A stretch of DNA of 64,000 bases from Laguncularia racemosa (lineage: Eukaryota > Streptophyta > Magnoliopsida > Myrtales > Combretaceae): contig JBBMOL010000246.1 in assembly GCA_037954665.1 (NCBI GenBank), positions 186,001 to 250,000 of the forward strand, written 5' to 3'. Shown here in pieces: positions 11,601 to 25,100 of this stretch. The notes beneath the pieces are model-generated. The model had not been told where the DNA came from, searched no databases, and saw only the letters and a list, made by a program, of their open reading frames with translations. Every line of letters begins with the position of its first letter. Position 1 is the first letter of the stretch. The position numbers were made by a program, and so were the translations under genes.

Positions 11601-13447
11601 CCCTTAACTTCTTCAACGTGCCTTCCCATACCACTTTCTGTTTACCAGATAGGAAAGAACTGATGATCTCAATGGCTAATGGAAGACCACCGGTTGTGGA
11701 TACAATATCTTTTGAGATAGCCATGAAGTCACCTGGTGGAGAATCTCTTCGAAAGGCATGCTTGTTGAAAAGAATGAGGGAATTATCAAATTCCATTTCT
11801 GTAAGTTCGTAAGTCCAATTGACATCAGGCACATTAAGAGCTTCCTTGTTCCTTGTCGTAATAACGATCCTACTTCCTAAACCAAACCAGTTATGCTCCC
11901 TTGTTAATGCACTTAATTGGTAGCTTTCATCCACGTCATCAAGCAAAATGAGAACTTTCTTTTCCCTAAATCTGCTCTTGAGTATATTGATTCCTTCATC
12001 CACATTCATAATTTTTGGAAATTCCTCTTTCAGAATGCTTGATATTAGTTGCTTCTGCAAATAAAGAACGCCTTCATGTTGTAATGACGTTTCTCTAATG
12101 TCTGCTAGGAAGCTACACGACTCAAAATGATTGGAAAGTTCATTATAAATGAACTTTGCTAGAGTAGTCTTGCCAACACCGCCCACTCCATGAATTCCTA
12201 GAAATCTGACATCATTGATATTGACATCCAACATTTTCTTAACTTTCTCCACATGATCATCCATTCCAACCAAATATTCCGTTACATCCAAAAAGGCTTT
12301 CTTCAGCTCACCTAAAACTTTAGTAACAACCAATTTTACAAGTTCTCCTTCATGCCTGTCAAATATTTTCAAAACTCAATCATAAGAGAGATAATGATTC
12401 TCACCAGACACAAGCTAAGCAAATGAACAACAAGAAAGTGCCCAGGTAAAGCGTAACAAATATAAAAGCACACAATTTATTTACAGGCTTAAACTTCTAA
12501 ATCAGATGGTTGTGGATCTAAATCCATCATGGTAATGGTGCAATGTGTCCTGAGCCCGACTTCTGCGCACTAGTTTCATCCCTATTTAATTAACTCACTC
12601 ACTTGGAGGGCTTCATTAAAAGTAACACCCCATAAGTGAGGAACGATATTAACCAATAAGTATAAAATCATAGCAAATTGAACAAGTTTAAGCCATTGGA
12701 TATGGTTTGTGTTCTACTATATTTATTACTCTTTCACCTAATACGTGTAAACATTTTCTTACCATAAAGATTTAATTAGAACATAAACACTAAGTCAGTG
12801 ATTTAGAAAAGAAAAATATGCTGTAAAAGGATTTTAAAGGATAAGAATTACCCGTTTGCAATTTTCTCTGACTCCCACCCTTTCAAGGACGTCAGCTCTC
12901 GAAGAGCCTCTTTCCATTTCTGGAGAGTTTTGGCATCAATCTTTTTCTTGTGTGAACTAAAGCCCCTCCCAAAACCCCCGGTTAGATTCTTCACATCTGC
13001 AGGCCTGACTTTGTAAAATATTGGCAGAACAACTTGACCTGCTGTTTTCTTGCACTCCAATATCTGCACAAGCTCAATTAGGCACCATTTACTAGAAGCA
13101 TAATCTTCCGAGAGAATCGGAATCGAAATCCTGGAGCTCTGGATTGCCTTAAGCAATTCGGGACCAATCTTTTCACCAACAGGAAGACTATCATCATCTC
13201 TAAACACCCAAATTCCTGCATCCACCAACCTGGTGTAGAGAAAATCAGTAAAGCCTGTTCTAGTATCCGTTCCTCGGAAATTCAAGAACACTTCATAATC
13301 ATGTCCTAGAGGAGTTTTTGATGAAAAGGGTGTCCCTGGAATCTGCTTTCCTGATCGATCTGCAACTTGTTTCTTGTTCTTAATGCATTTGTACAGCGCA
13401 AGTGTTGTGACTGCAATGGAGATCAAGAAAACTTCAATAGAATACAT
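8660..13447 (-). CDS. TIR-NB-LRR disease resistance protein with N-terminal signal anchor
   Basis: Intracellular immune receptor. Four exons with GT/AG borders and continuous phase: 13447-12852, 12355-11257, 11121-10834, 10735-8660; 1352 aa. The first in-frame ATG is at 13447; the longer upstream frame begins at TTG. Residues 1-22 are hydrophobic (IEVFLISIAVTTLAL), an anchor as in flax L6. TIR spans about 50-186 (DYEVFLNFRGTDTR) with the putative NADase Glu125 in WCLIEL. NB-ARC has P-loop GVGGVGKTT (255-263), kinase-2 LLDDVD (336-341), RNBS-B GSRIVITTRN (359-368), GLPLA (422-426) and MHD (525-527). Exon 3 carries the first LRRs (LRWLEWKGC); exon 4 has some 25-30 more and ends in a basic tail (KKRRKNKRR). 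No motif is missing, so it is probably functional. The family signals through TIR NADase activity and EDS1; that role is inferred from the family. Confidence 0.93.
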
Positions 13448-13942
13448 TGGTTTTTGGGTATCGATTTTCGCTTGTGCTGTGTAATCAGGAAAAAAGTGGT
13501 GCAATCACATTAAAATTATGATCCAAAGAAGCATTGATGGTCAAAACTCAGAACAGTAATGCTTGTCTCGTTACACACAATGGTTTTGTTTGTCATCTCG
13601 GTATCATGTGCGGAAGAAGCAAAGTCAACTGTTTCCTTTTATTTCTTTATTTATTTTTAATCGTTTCAATGATGGAAAACAAATGTGGTAAAGCATCTTC
13701 TTGCCGTGATATTTGAATTATTCTTAAAGTGTTCTTCTTTTTTCTTGCTCATGCACGCGTATTTCTCAGGCATAAATTCCAACGAAGTAAGAAATCGGGG
13801 AAGTCGATTTAAGTGGAACTCAAAGGGAAAAAATCCGATATTTTTTAATATTGCTAAAAATTTGGAGAATAAGTACTTTTTTTTTCTTTGTAGTGAAATT
13901 CAATTAAACCTTTTATATTTTAAATGGTTGGTTTTAATTGTT

Positions 13943-13982
<40 letters not shown>

Positions 13983-14949
13983 TGAGTAATTTAACTTTTA
14001 TATGTTAATTTTTTTGTATTATATAATTTCCCTAATTGATATCTCCCATTATTTATGGTATAAATATATAGGAATTATGAAAGATTTAATTGCATTTCCT
14101 CACGAGTACGGAAAAAAAAAGATTTAATTGAAATTTGATACAAATGTAAATGAATTTATACTTATATCAAAAGAGTTGAGTGCGTAAAATTTATCCATTT
14201 CAAGTCCAGGGTTAACATTAATAATTTATCTTGTATCTTTTAACTAACCGAAAGAAAATGATGTTTAATAATAAAAATTCTATTATAAAAATTGGTTGTT
14301 TTATGATCATGAAATGGACTAATAGCAAGAAAAAAGAAGATAATAGCGATTAAAAGGACTTAATTTGATTGTCAACTTATGGACATAAAACTTACCCATA
14401 TAATAAGTATTTGTCATCGGATAAAAGGTGAAATGCAATTTGATTGTTATTTTAGAGCCAAACATGACTACATGACATAATTTTGAAGGCAATCACTTTA
14501 TAGTTTAGTGGTATAATATTGGTATCTAAGTATGATGGATTAAGTTTGATTTTCTCTTTTTAATTGTCCTTATAGTCGGAGGAAGAAAAAAAAAACAGAC
14601 ATAACTTTGATGGTCCAAGCACATCAAAGGCATAACCCTCCATCACTTTTTGATGGTCCATGCAAACATGCTAAATAGTTAATCTAAACTCAAATCAAAC
14701 TTGTATATAGTTAGTTGCAAGTCAACTTTAGATATGAATATTATTTTAGTTAGAAGAAAAATATATATTTTAAATAAAATGATTCTAATTGAACCAAACC
14801 TTGGATTATGGAATGGTATCATGAGTTGTACTCAAGTTTAAAATTCCAAACTTGACCAAGCTCAAATTTTGAATTTTGAGTGGAACTCAAACTTAATAAT
14901 ATGTCATCTTAATTTGATTTGATTACACAATACGTAAAACAAAATTTAA
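13448..14949. other. TNL upstream region and AT-rich spacer
   Basis: The first few hundred bases should contain the TNL promoter and 5' UTR (minus-strand direction). No convincing TATA/start combination could be chosen. The short plus-strand frames at 13534-13945 resemble nothing known. An (AT)n run lies at 13945-13979. Confidence 0.4.
13945..13979. repeat. (AT)n microsatellite, ~17 units
   Basis: Uninterrupted AT dinucleotide run of about 35 bp in non-coding DNA. Confidence 0.97.
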
Positions 14950-15225
14950 GGAGAAATTGCAAATAACATTCCCAAGCCTTAATTGACCTTGATATGGATA
15001 TACCCTTTCAACTTTCAAATATCATAGATAGCTTCCCTAAAATATGATAAGTTGGTAATATAAAGGATTTTTTTTTCTTTTTAGTTAAAAAAATAAAAAA
15101 CCACATTGAGGTCGTAATCTTGGAGGTGTTAAAGTATACTTTAATAAGTTCGAAAAGGTTTTTAAACACCTAGTTTGAAGTTTAAGATAGTTATTTGCAA
15201 CATTTGAAAAATCCAAAAATAATAA
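14950..15225. repeat. Possible short MITE with loosely inverted ends
   Basis: The left side reads AAATTGCAAATAACATTCCC and the reverse complement of the right side reads AATGTTGCAAATAACTATC, sharing TTGCAAATAAC. A related direct copy of the right end occurs at about 19385-19480. The match is short, no target duplication was found, and the call is tentative. Confidence 0.25.
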
Positions 15226-15229
15226 ATGA

Positions 15230-18200
15230 GGTCAATGAGATTACAAAGGAAAATTTTTAAGTCTATTAAGAAAGATTTAGAAAGCTTAGGAATCAATTTT
15301 TCTAAAAAGAATCTTTTTGCTTTTAAAATTAGTTATATCAAATTTGACTCCAGATTAACTTAGATATCCTAAATATAGCTCTAAGACCTTAATTAAGTAA
15401 ATAAAATTATTTTCAAGTTATTTAGAGATAATTGAAAAGGAAATTTTGAATTTGAAAATCAATTAGGTAAAATAACCAAAATACTCTTAACTTGTTTTTA
15501 TTAAACAATAGCTAAATTCTTAAGATCATAAGGGTAAATTGGTGAAAAGTATAAGTTATTTTTCAGCTGAAAGTGAAGTGAAAAAATAAGAAAAATAAAA
15601 ATGCCACATATGCCAAAAGTAAGGACATAGGTACCTTTAAGTAAAAACCTTTAAACTCTAGTGGTCCCCCTTGCTTTTTCCCTCAAACCTTAACTAAACC
15701 CACCTCACAAATACCTCTTTTAGCCAAAAACAAATAGCATCCCCTCTTGCATTTGTCAAAATTACTAGCAAGGTAAGAACAAAAAACGAAGCTTAAACCT
15801 AGTACTAATCATCCCTTAACTAGTTACTAATCAAGTTTGTTTTTCTCGCAAGTTTTATGTGAAAGTCAAATAGAAGACACAAGTGAGGGGCTCTTAGTCA
15901 CGGGTTATGGAGGCTTGAGGTAAGTAGTGGTTCGTTGATTTAAGCTAGATTAAGTTCATTAAGCATAGATCTAAGTAGTGATTAGTAAGTTTCTTGTAAG
16001 TGATACTATTAGAGAAGTAAGAAAACCACCTTGGTCACTATTGGAAGTGGCAACCAACCTTGAGCAAGAAGGTTTGTTTGATCTCCATCAAGGTAAGTTC
16101 ATTAACAAGCTTAAATTGATGATTTAAGATGGTTATAAGTGATTTAAAATGGTGTTTAAGTGGCTGATTGAATCTTGACAAGTTTAGTATGAAAACCCCC
16201 CTAGACCACCACCTTCTATGATGTTTATTGAATGTCTTTTGATGATTTTAGATATTGATTGATGATTTAACATGTTATATGTGATGTTAAATGCCAGATT
16301 AAGGGCTTAAAATAGAACTTGATGCATGGTGATATGCGATGTGTGTTACCATCATTGGGAGGAATGGATTGGGACTCAATTATTGTTTAAAAATCTGATT
16401 TGGATGATAAAAGATAGTAATTTGATGATTAAAGTATGAGTATGTAGATTTAGGAGTATTTTGGATAATGGATTTGGTTTATATGGCAAGTTAGAGGTTG
16501 GACTTGATGATATTGATGAGTTGATGAATAAACTAGTTGATTTGATTGATAAACCATGAATTTCTAGTACATTCACATGTAGTTGAGATAATAAATTAGG
16601 TTTAATTCAAAGTTATATGATGAACAATAAGCTTAGCAAAGTTTAGGAATGGATTATGATGAAATTGTTAAGTGATTGATATTTGAGGTTGTGATTTTCC
16701 TTATTTATTGAATCGATGTGTTTAATTATGAAGATTCATGATTTATTATGTTTAATTTGAGTAAATTTGGGTGAAATAAGTTTATGTGATGAATAGAAGT
16801 TTGTTTGGATGTAAAATGAAACCTAGAAGTTGAATTGTGTTGAAATTAGGCTAATAAGGATGAAACATGATGATTTAGCATGTGTTTTGGAATATTGGAA
16901 CTGCTATGGAAATTATTTATGCTTAAATTGACATATAAATAATGTTTTGGACACTATAAAGGAATAAGATTATGTGGGTTTTAGTTTAGAGTAAACTTGA
17001 CCCAAATTGGGCAAAATATAGGTTTTTAAAAGTGTAAGTTTGTAGCCTGATGTAATTTGAAAATTTAAGGGCCCTAAAATAAATAAAATGAGGTTTTTGT
17101 GCTAAAATGGATAGTGAAAGTGATAAGAGCACAAATGGCTTTGGTTTCGCTTAATTTGTCATTAAAATGAATAAGTTATAACCCTTTAAATTTTAGTTAC
17201 TACAAAAGTGATAAATTTAAACTTAATATTTATTGGTTTGATTAACATAAGCCAAAGTTGGCCCATTCCCAAGTTAGCCTATCCATATAGAATTAATGAC
17301 CACCCTTTCATTTTTCCCTTAGGTGGCTACATAATTAAATATAATTAAATTAATTAAACTTAATTAACTTAACTATTCGAATTGAACTAAGATGGGAATT
17401 AACTTAATGAACTTAAATAACCCAATGGTCCTAAAACCCAAAATCTAATTGGACCCATTCTCCTTTTGAAGCCTATGACCTAAATGAGTCTTACTAAAAT
17501 AAAATATTCAAATTAGACCTTAAAACATATTAAGACTCAAACTGAATTAAACACTTAAAATAAACTAAAATTTTGCACATTAAAATAAAATGGGTTTATA
17601 TGAACCTAAAAGAATCTAAATGGTCCTAAGACCTAAAATTTACTTGGGTCCATCAAAGAAAATACCCTAAATAGGATTTAACAAGTTAAGAAAGCCTAAA
17701 TGAGCCTTAAATCCTATAAGGCCCTTAATCAACTAAAGGCCCAAAATGGAATTAAAATTTGGCACAATAATCAATTTGGCCTAAAACATAACAAATAAGA
17801 TTAAATGGACACAATGGATCTATGTTAATTAAAATAAATTAGAATAACATAATTAAACCTAAAATGAACTCAATGACGATAATTAGACCTAAGTAGTCTA
17901 ATTGAAATTAAATATAATAAATGAGTCTAGACACCTAAATTAGGGCTAGCAGACTTAACTCTCAATATAATTTGGCCTATTATTCTTTAAGGGTCTAAAT
18001 ACCCTAATTACATCTTAGAAATATCTAGACTCAAATCTAAATAACATAATATACCTAAGTAAATATATCTTAAATGGCTCAAGCCAAAATTAACTAAAGG
18101 TTAATTGGGCCTTTGTAATCCTCAATAAGCATGTAACTAGTATAGGCCTTAAATAGTCTAAACGTAACCCTAAAATAGTATTCAAATGTTTAAAATAATT

Positions 18201-19364
18201 ATCTAACTTAAGCTTTCTTTTTTAATGCACAAAAATCAACTCAATTTACTCAATTGGAATCCGAACTTCAACTTTAAAACCTTTAATCTTTCCAAGTATA
18301 TAGTAAAATGCGTATTGCTTGTTAGGTTAGAAAAATTCAAATCAAACTAATAATCAACTTAACTAAGTATCCGCTTGTTGCTTATACTTGGTTAATTTGA
18401 GCCAATAAGTAACACCTTTGGATTGAAATTATAGTTGTAGTCGAATATCCCAAAATGACATGGTAAATTAGGCATTTAGGCCACTAAGGAATAATTCAAC
18501 GGGTAGTTGATACATGAAATCGCATAAGATAAATGGACACTATAAGCAAAGAGAATATATATTAAGAGTCATTTGAAATTACGGGACCTAACAAACAATA
18601 CGATATAACTGGATTGTGATCAGTGAGGACTGCACAATAATGAGGTCATTTAGACGAGGTTACTAGGTTTCAAAGGTTTCAATTTTTGTGACATAAAGTC
18701 TGATTGCTTTTGTCAACTCCTAATTGCCACTATAGTGTAATCAGACCTCAAGTCCCTTATCATATTGTCTAGTGTCATGAGTACTCCCATACTAATGATT
18801 TATTTTAAATAAGATAAATAAAGTGTATAACTGATTGTTACATTAGTACATAGGTGTGCTTGACATCTATGTGTGTGTTTACATTATTGTGTACTAGGTC
18901 TTTGGGCTCATTTTTCTGTTTTAGGTAAGGACTTTATAAGTGATCCCTTGTATGATTTGATGGGTTTCAATTCCGAAGAGGAGTACAAGGACCTAGATCT
19001 CATAAATTATGAATTATATTGATTTTCCTATTTTCCAAGACTTAGTATTTATATTTTGATATTGTATTTTATGATAAGAGCCACTTGCGACTCAATGGCT
19101 TGTTCAATTATATCTATATTTGTGGACCCCTTAGGCCTTAGAACTTAGATACCTATCATGTCTTATCCATAAGTTCCTTAAATGACAATCCTTCAAATGT
19201 TTTCAAAACCAACAAATCATCAAAAAAAAAAATCAAAGTTTAATTAGTGATTTCAAGGTCTTAAAAGTAGTTTAAAAACCCCTTTATTAGTTATAACCTT
19301 ATGCATTCTACTTAAGTAGATTATTGGCAAACTATCATTGCCACATTGAATTAAGGGCGTGACA
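15230..19364. mobile_element. Possible old Gypsy-type solo LTR or non-coding retroelement
   Basis: Four kilobases without any reading frame over about 65 codons, rich in TTAAA and CCTAAAT words. The right end ...AAGGGCGTGACA resembles plant Gypsy LTR ends. The stretch at 18600-19000 (GATCAGTGAGGACTGC, GTGTACTAGGTC, GGTAAGGACTT) has the style of the solo-LTR candidate at 41400-41800. No 5' boundary, target duplication or second LTR was found, so both identity and limits are uncertain. Confidence 0.3.
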
Positions 19365-19958
19365 ATGGGCATACCTGTATTGTAATTAAAGTTAAGGATG
19401 CTATTTGTAATATTTAAAAATTTAGAAAGTATATTTTCATAGAAATCAAAGTTTAGAGGTTATTTGTATTTTCCAAAATTTCATGCGCCAACTAAAGCTG
19501 ATAATTTGGCACACGACCTGCTAACCTAGACATGATACGACTTGACATGATTACAAATGTATATTTATCAAAAAATTTAATACGACTAATAAAAAGGTCA
19601 AACCCGTTTGAACCTATTTTTGAATGTATCTAGGTTCAAGTTTAACACCTAAACCCGTTCATGAACATGGCTAACCCATTTAAGATTAGGGTTTTTAACA
19701 TTTAATAAAAGTTCCTAACCCAAGTTTTGCCTTAATTCTAACATAACTCTAATAAAATCTTGTATAACTAATAATTTGATGCCTTAATTTATATCTCTAT
19801 TTTAGTTTTATGCTTTTAGTAACATTTTTAAGTGAAAATTTAAAAATTTCAATAGTTTTACTTATGATAGAGAATTTACTTAACTTATTGTATCACATGG
19901 TGATGAATTATTATAATTGATTTTTATATATTATGAGTTTTATTTATGGTCTCCTCTT

Positions 19959-19979
19959 TATATATATATATATATATAT
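19959..19979. repeat. (TA)n microsatellite, ~10 units
   Basis: Short uninterrupted TA run in non-coding DNA. Confidence 0.95.
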
Positions 19980-21190
19980 GAATTCTATTTTAAGATGTCT
20001 TCCATTTCTAATATCCATATTAAAATGTGGTTTTAAATTTATGATAATGTTAAGTTATTCCTTTCAATAAGCTTATGTAGTAAGATTCTATTTCACAAAA
20101 TTTTTAGTGTTTGAAATATTCAAAAATGTGTTATACAAATAGATGTAGCTTTGATTAATATAAAAATTTATATGACTCAAATATGTAGTTTGAATCTTGA
20201 TGATATTTTAGTATACCTGTTAAGCTTTGATAATATAAAAATAATAGAAAAAAGATGAAGAAGATGATGAATCATCTCAATAATATATTCAATACCATAT
20301 TAATAATTCTTTTTAGTATGCACTATTTGACAATTTCTCTTAAAGAGTTAATAAAAGATAGGTTAATTTAAGTATTGGCACTAATACCCTATTAGGTCAT
20401 AACCCAATTTAATGTATTGATGTAATGTAGTAAATGAATTATTTATTTGTTATGTTAATATTAGACTTACTTTAATTAAGATTTTTGTTTATCGGATTAT
20501 AGTTTGTTACATTTAAAAGTTTAAATAATTTATTCTTTTAAATTTTAATTTTATAAAGACTTTTGTTTTGAATACAATTTAGGTTACAAATTTAAATTTT
20601 TAAATAAAATTAATAAATTAATTGTATTAAAATTAAGATTTTTTAAACATAAATCTATTTAAACTCAAATACAAAACTTAATATATTAACACCAATTGTA
20701 AATTACTCCCAAGTCTGGGGGTGAAGTTTTGCTGTTGGAATTTAAAATGTTCACCGTATACATTCGTAAAGCAATAAAGAGGTATACAGGAGCGTACCCT
20801 TTTTTCTTCTGTGGGTTTTTTGAGCTAGAGAGAAAAGAGTGTTAGATTTCTTTTAAAAAGCCCTAACAAAAGACCAAGTGATGGAATGACGGATTAGACA
20901 AGATTGTAGGCTACAAAAGTAAAGAAATAGGCAAAACATACCCAATTGATGTTTACATCGAAAAGTATAAAGACGGTCTTTCAATATTTTTATTGTTTTT
21001 CTTTATTGAATTCTTCTCAATTAAGTTTTCTTAATCTACTTAGTTTACCTTTTACAACTTTTTCATTTAAATCTTACACCTTTTTAACGTCTTTGATTGA
21101 GCCGCCACCTTTTCAAGAATTGATTAGAAAAATCCCTTGACTATATCTGTCAATGATTCCATTAAGTGTATAATAATAATTTGATAAATC

Positions 21191-21194
<4 letters not shown>

Positions 21195-21226
<32 letters not shown>
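21195..21226. repeat. (AT)n microsatellite, ~16 units
   Basis: Uninterrupted AT run in non-coding DNA. Confidence 0.97.
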
Positions 21227-21230
<4 letters not shown>

Positions 21231-22199
21231 CATTCATTCATTATTCAATCCTATGTATAGCAAGTTAATACTAAAGCTAATATTCAACTAAAAATACTCC
21301 CATTAAAATCAAAATCAACAAAAGACAATCTCATAACAGCTCCATTCTATTTTTCATTGATATTTATTACTCATAACAATATTCCATTCAACATGCAGTT
21401 AGTCTTTTAGATTCAAGAAATTGGATTGTATTTTGTATAGAAATGTCCAATGTAACAATGGCAAACTATAAAACACAATTGGAAATATTAAGAAAGAAAG
21501 AAATGCAGGGTACACAATCCCTCCAGTAAAATGAACCGAAGGACAACATGTGTAACAGCGCATACCAAAGTTTTTCCGGAGTATTAACTTCTATTCAATT
21601 TTTCAGCATTAATTCTAATATGTTTTCTGTAGGAACCAAGTCTAGGAGCAACAAGACAGCTCCAACCTCCAATACCACCCACCCCCCCTCCCTCAACAGG
21701 AAAAGAAAAAAAAAAAATCGACTTAAGAGATGAGAATGCTACTGCAGGAAGAACCTACCCTTCCAAGCATTGCAAATTTTGAGAGGGTCCATGTCTAAAA
21801 ATTGAATAAACCCACCAACAATACTTGAAAGAGCAAGAAAAAGGATGGAAAGTTGGAAAATGGGAAAGGGAAACCATTTTAATGGCTCTATGCTTTCTTT
21901 GATCAATGTTCTTGCACGCTGGAGCACCTTAAAAAACTCGGGCTCAGTCTCGGTCTAGGCCTCTGTTCCAGCAGAGCAACATAAACTACTTCCCGACCCC
22001 CCAGTTAAAGAGAAGAAACACTGTTGCATGGTATTCTACCAGTAACAACAGCAACTTACTGAGATCTGCATTCAGCAGATACAGAATTAGCCTGGATGCT
22101 CTTGTTTAATCAGTTGTGGCCCCGCCTACTGGCATTTAGATGGACTTAACATCCTGATACTTCACAGCCGACAATAACCCATCATTTGTTATCAATCTG

Positions 22200-25100
22200 C
22201 TAATCTAAAGCACCAACCTTATCACTTGCTTTGTAATAAAGCATCTTTTGGACATAAAACATCATATAACCCTGGGCAGCTCGCACAATATTCTCATTGA
22301 CTTGAGTGATCCAAGCATCATCACACTTGTACCACTGATTACTCAACCGCAAATAAGTCTCGTAGTGACCAGCATCTAGTTTGCCACTGTGTGTGATAAC
22401 AGCAAACAGCTCAAACTCTGAAGATGATTCGTTTGAAGCATCAAATTCATCTGCATCAAAAGGGAAAATTCTGTTCCCAAATCTTCTTCTCAAAATGGAG
22501 GAAGAAAGATAGGGTGCCATGTCCAATGAAAATGGGAATTGTAAGTATCTGTCAACCTTCCTCGACATTTTTCTAAAAGAAGAGTGTTCAAACCTTTTGA
22601 TGTGGAAGCAAGAAACTAATGGCAGCTTTCGTATGGACATCTGTTTGAGAGATTCCTGATTAATTTGACACTGTTGGCAGAACAATTTTTGTTCAGAACC
22701 CAACTTCTCAGGTCTCGTAAACCGATCTAAGCAACCCATCAAGGTTGGCATTCCACAGTTTTGGCTTGATTTTGTGCAGTCTGCCTCTCCATTGCAGGAA
22801 TGATGGGATTTTCCGGAAGACATCTTGCTTGAACTCCAATGATTTGATTCCAAATCCAAGGAAATATCCAAGCATGGATCATATGTCGTTGACGTGTAAC
22901 CACAAGCCATACACATCACATCAGATCTTAAGATCCCAGAAAACACCCTGTGAGCAATACAACAATCTCCGCTGCCTGCACTGACACGGAAATGCAGTTA
23001 CCACCAAATGTAATGAGAGAAAGCCAATAATGGAACCTCCTTTTTATGAAGATCAGAATTTAAAGCTTAAAAACATGGATGCACAAAAAAAAAAGTGCCA
23101 CAATGAGTTTCCAGGTAAGGGCGGCCACAGGCCAGTTCAGAACCAGCTGAGAATGTAAACACTGCAGTGACTCTGTGGAACCAGAACCGGCCCAGATCAT
23201 GGATCCTCAGCCAGTTCCGGTTCAGCATACCTGGGACAGGCAATCTGACCTTAAGAAAGAGGAAATCAAGAGGGAAACCCGCCACTACCAGGAACCAGCC
23301 CAGGCATTGCGCAACCATAGGGAATGGTTCTGGTTCCCAAAATTTGGAACCGGCAGCACCAGGAACATGCCACCACCACTTATAGATACTATCTCTTTGT
23401 ATAACAACCATGCAAGATGCACATTGCGCACCCCCCACCCAACTTCCCAAAAAAACCCCACTGCAATCATTAAGAGATGCACAAACACCTAACAGCATCA
23501 AACTTTTGCCCTTTGGAAAATATCAAATGGTTTGATAATCTCACTGGAAAGGGAAAAGGGGAAAAGGGCAGGAAGCCTTTTTGATCTTTGGCAAACAATA
23601 TCTGAGAGAATATTGTTTGCTCAGAACAAAAATGTCCCAAAGAATACTTGGAGTCTGGAGTAAATAATCAAAAAAAAAAAAAAAAGGAAAAACTTGAACA
23701 ATCCTCATCAACAGCATGTGGGTCAACATTCTTAAAGTATAACCAGCATAAGCTCGACTACTAATATACACAACATTGAGATAAGCAGTAACTGCAAATG
23801 TAAACAAAAGAATCAATACTATGATAAAAGCATCAAGCTACCTTGACGCTGGGGCTGGCCTCGATCTTTCTCCACCTTTTCATGGATCCCATCAAGCATG
23901 GATATGAAAAACTCATGAGCATCCTGCTGCTCATAACTCGCCAAGTTTGATGCATGTTGCCACCAACTGCAAGAGAAGAGCCGATAAGAAGGGGGCAGAA
24001 CCTAAAAGGACCCATCCGTATGGGTATAGGCATAACCCATGAAAACTAATGTCCATCAAGAAATTCAACACATTGCAGGAAGAATTTCTCTAACAAAAAA
24101 AAGGCACAGCTGGAGGTTTAACCCATTGAATGATCGCTTTTGCATATAGCGATTTTTGACATTCAAGCTAAATAAACAAAAGTTAAAAAGTCTCAGAATT
24201 AAGACTCATAATAATATATCAAATATCTTTATTCCTATCAGACCTAGTCCTTAATACCAAATAATTGCTCTCTGAAATAATTGAAAAACCATGAAGTCAT
24301 TGAAGTTATCAGACCACTGAAATTCAACAGTACCGTTCAAACCTGGTAATTTTAAAGACATCTACAACACAGGAATCATGATACAGCTTATACAATATGA
24401 TAACCTCAAAGCACTTAATCAATCTTTTTTCCTACCCATGATAACATCATAATGAAAAATAATAGAACCATCTAATGATATCCACATCATCCCAGAAAGA
24501 TACAAGTACATATATGTAAACCACTAAAAGCCATCAAACCAAGCATTTTATGTCAATAATCTTTAAAAACTCTCGGATTGTAAAGCTCCAGCACATATAA
24601 AAACACATCCGAAATCACAGTTCACAATAACTTCAATCCCACACCGTATCAAGCTAAAAGAAGCAGTCTTTTTTCCCTACCTGTACAAGAACTTTGCGGG
24701 ACTATAAGGCGTACGATCACCCGAAAACATGGCCGAGAAGATAGCGTCCATATCACAGGCTAAACAAAACCTGGCAGCATTATCTTTATTATTCTTATTC
24801 CCAAAACAATCGACGACTCCACGCTCAACATGATTCCGTTTAGTAACACCGTTATTTATCTGGCAAAAGTACCTATTATGTCTATCACTCAAAAAATAGT
24901 TTCTCAATGGAGGAGTATGCAACAATGCCTGCAAAACCGAATTCATAAAACAGGTATTTCCTAAATTGTTTAACCCGCGCAATCCCGAGGGCAGTTCGGT
25001 CCCCAAATTGGACAATATCGGGACTGAATTGCTCCCAATTAGGGTTCTTTCACGAGGATCGGGAGTCCAGGGGCGGTAATCGATAGTATCTACCCTCCGC

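Larger units (their letters stand above)
19365..22199. other. AT-rich spacer and 3' flank of the deubiquitinase gene
   Basis: No supported gene. It contains (TA)n runs at 19959-19979 and 21195-21226. The last ~200-700 bp before 22200 probably contain the 3' UTR of the minus-strand UBP22-like gene. Confidence 0.5.

Noticed and set aside
12848..13504. Longer TIR frame beginning 19 codons upstream of the chosen ATG
   Set aside because: Its first codon is TTG and is preceded directly by a stop, so the first usable start is the ATG at 13447.
23067..23501. 144-codon minus frame and 105-codon plus frame in the UBP22 intron
   Set aside because: They arise from the GC-rich repetitive block and the exon 2 to exon 3 phase already closes without them.
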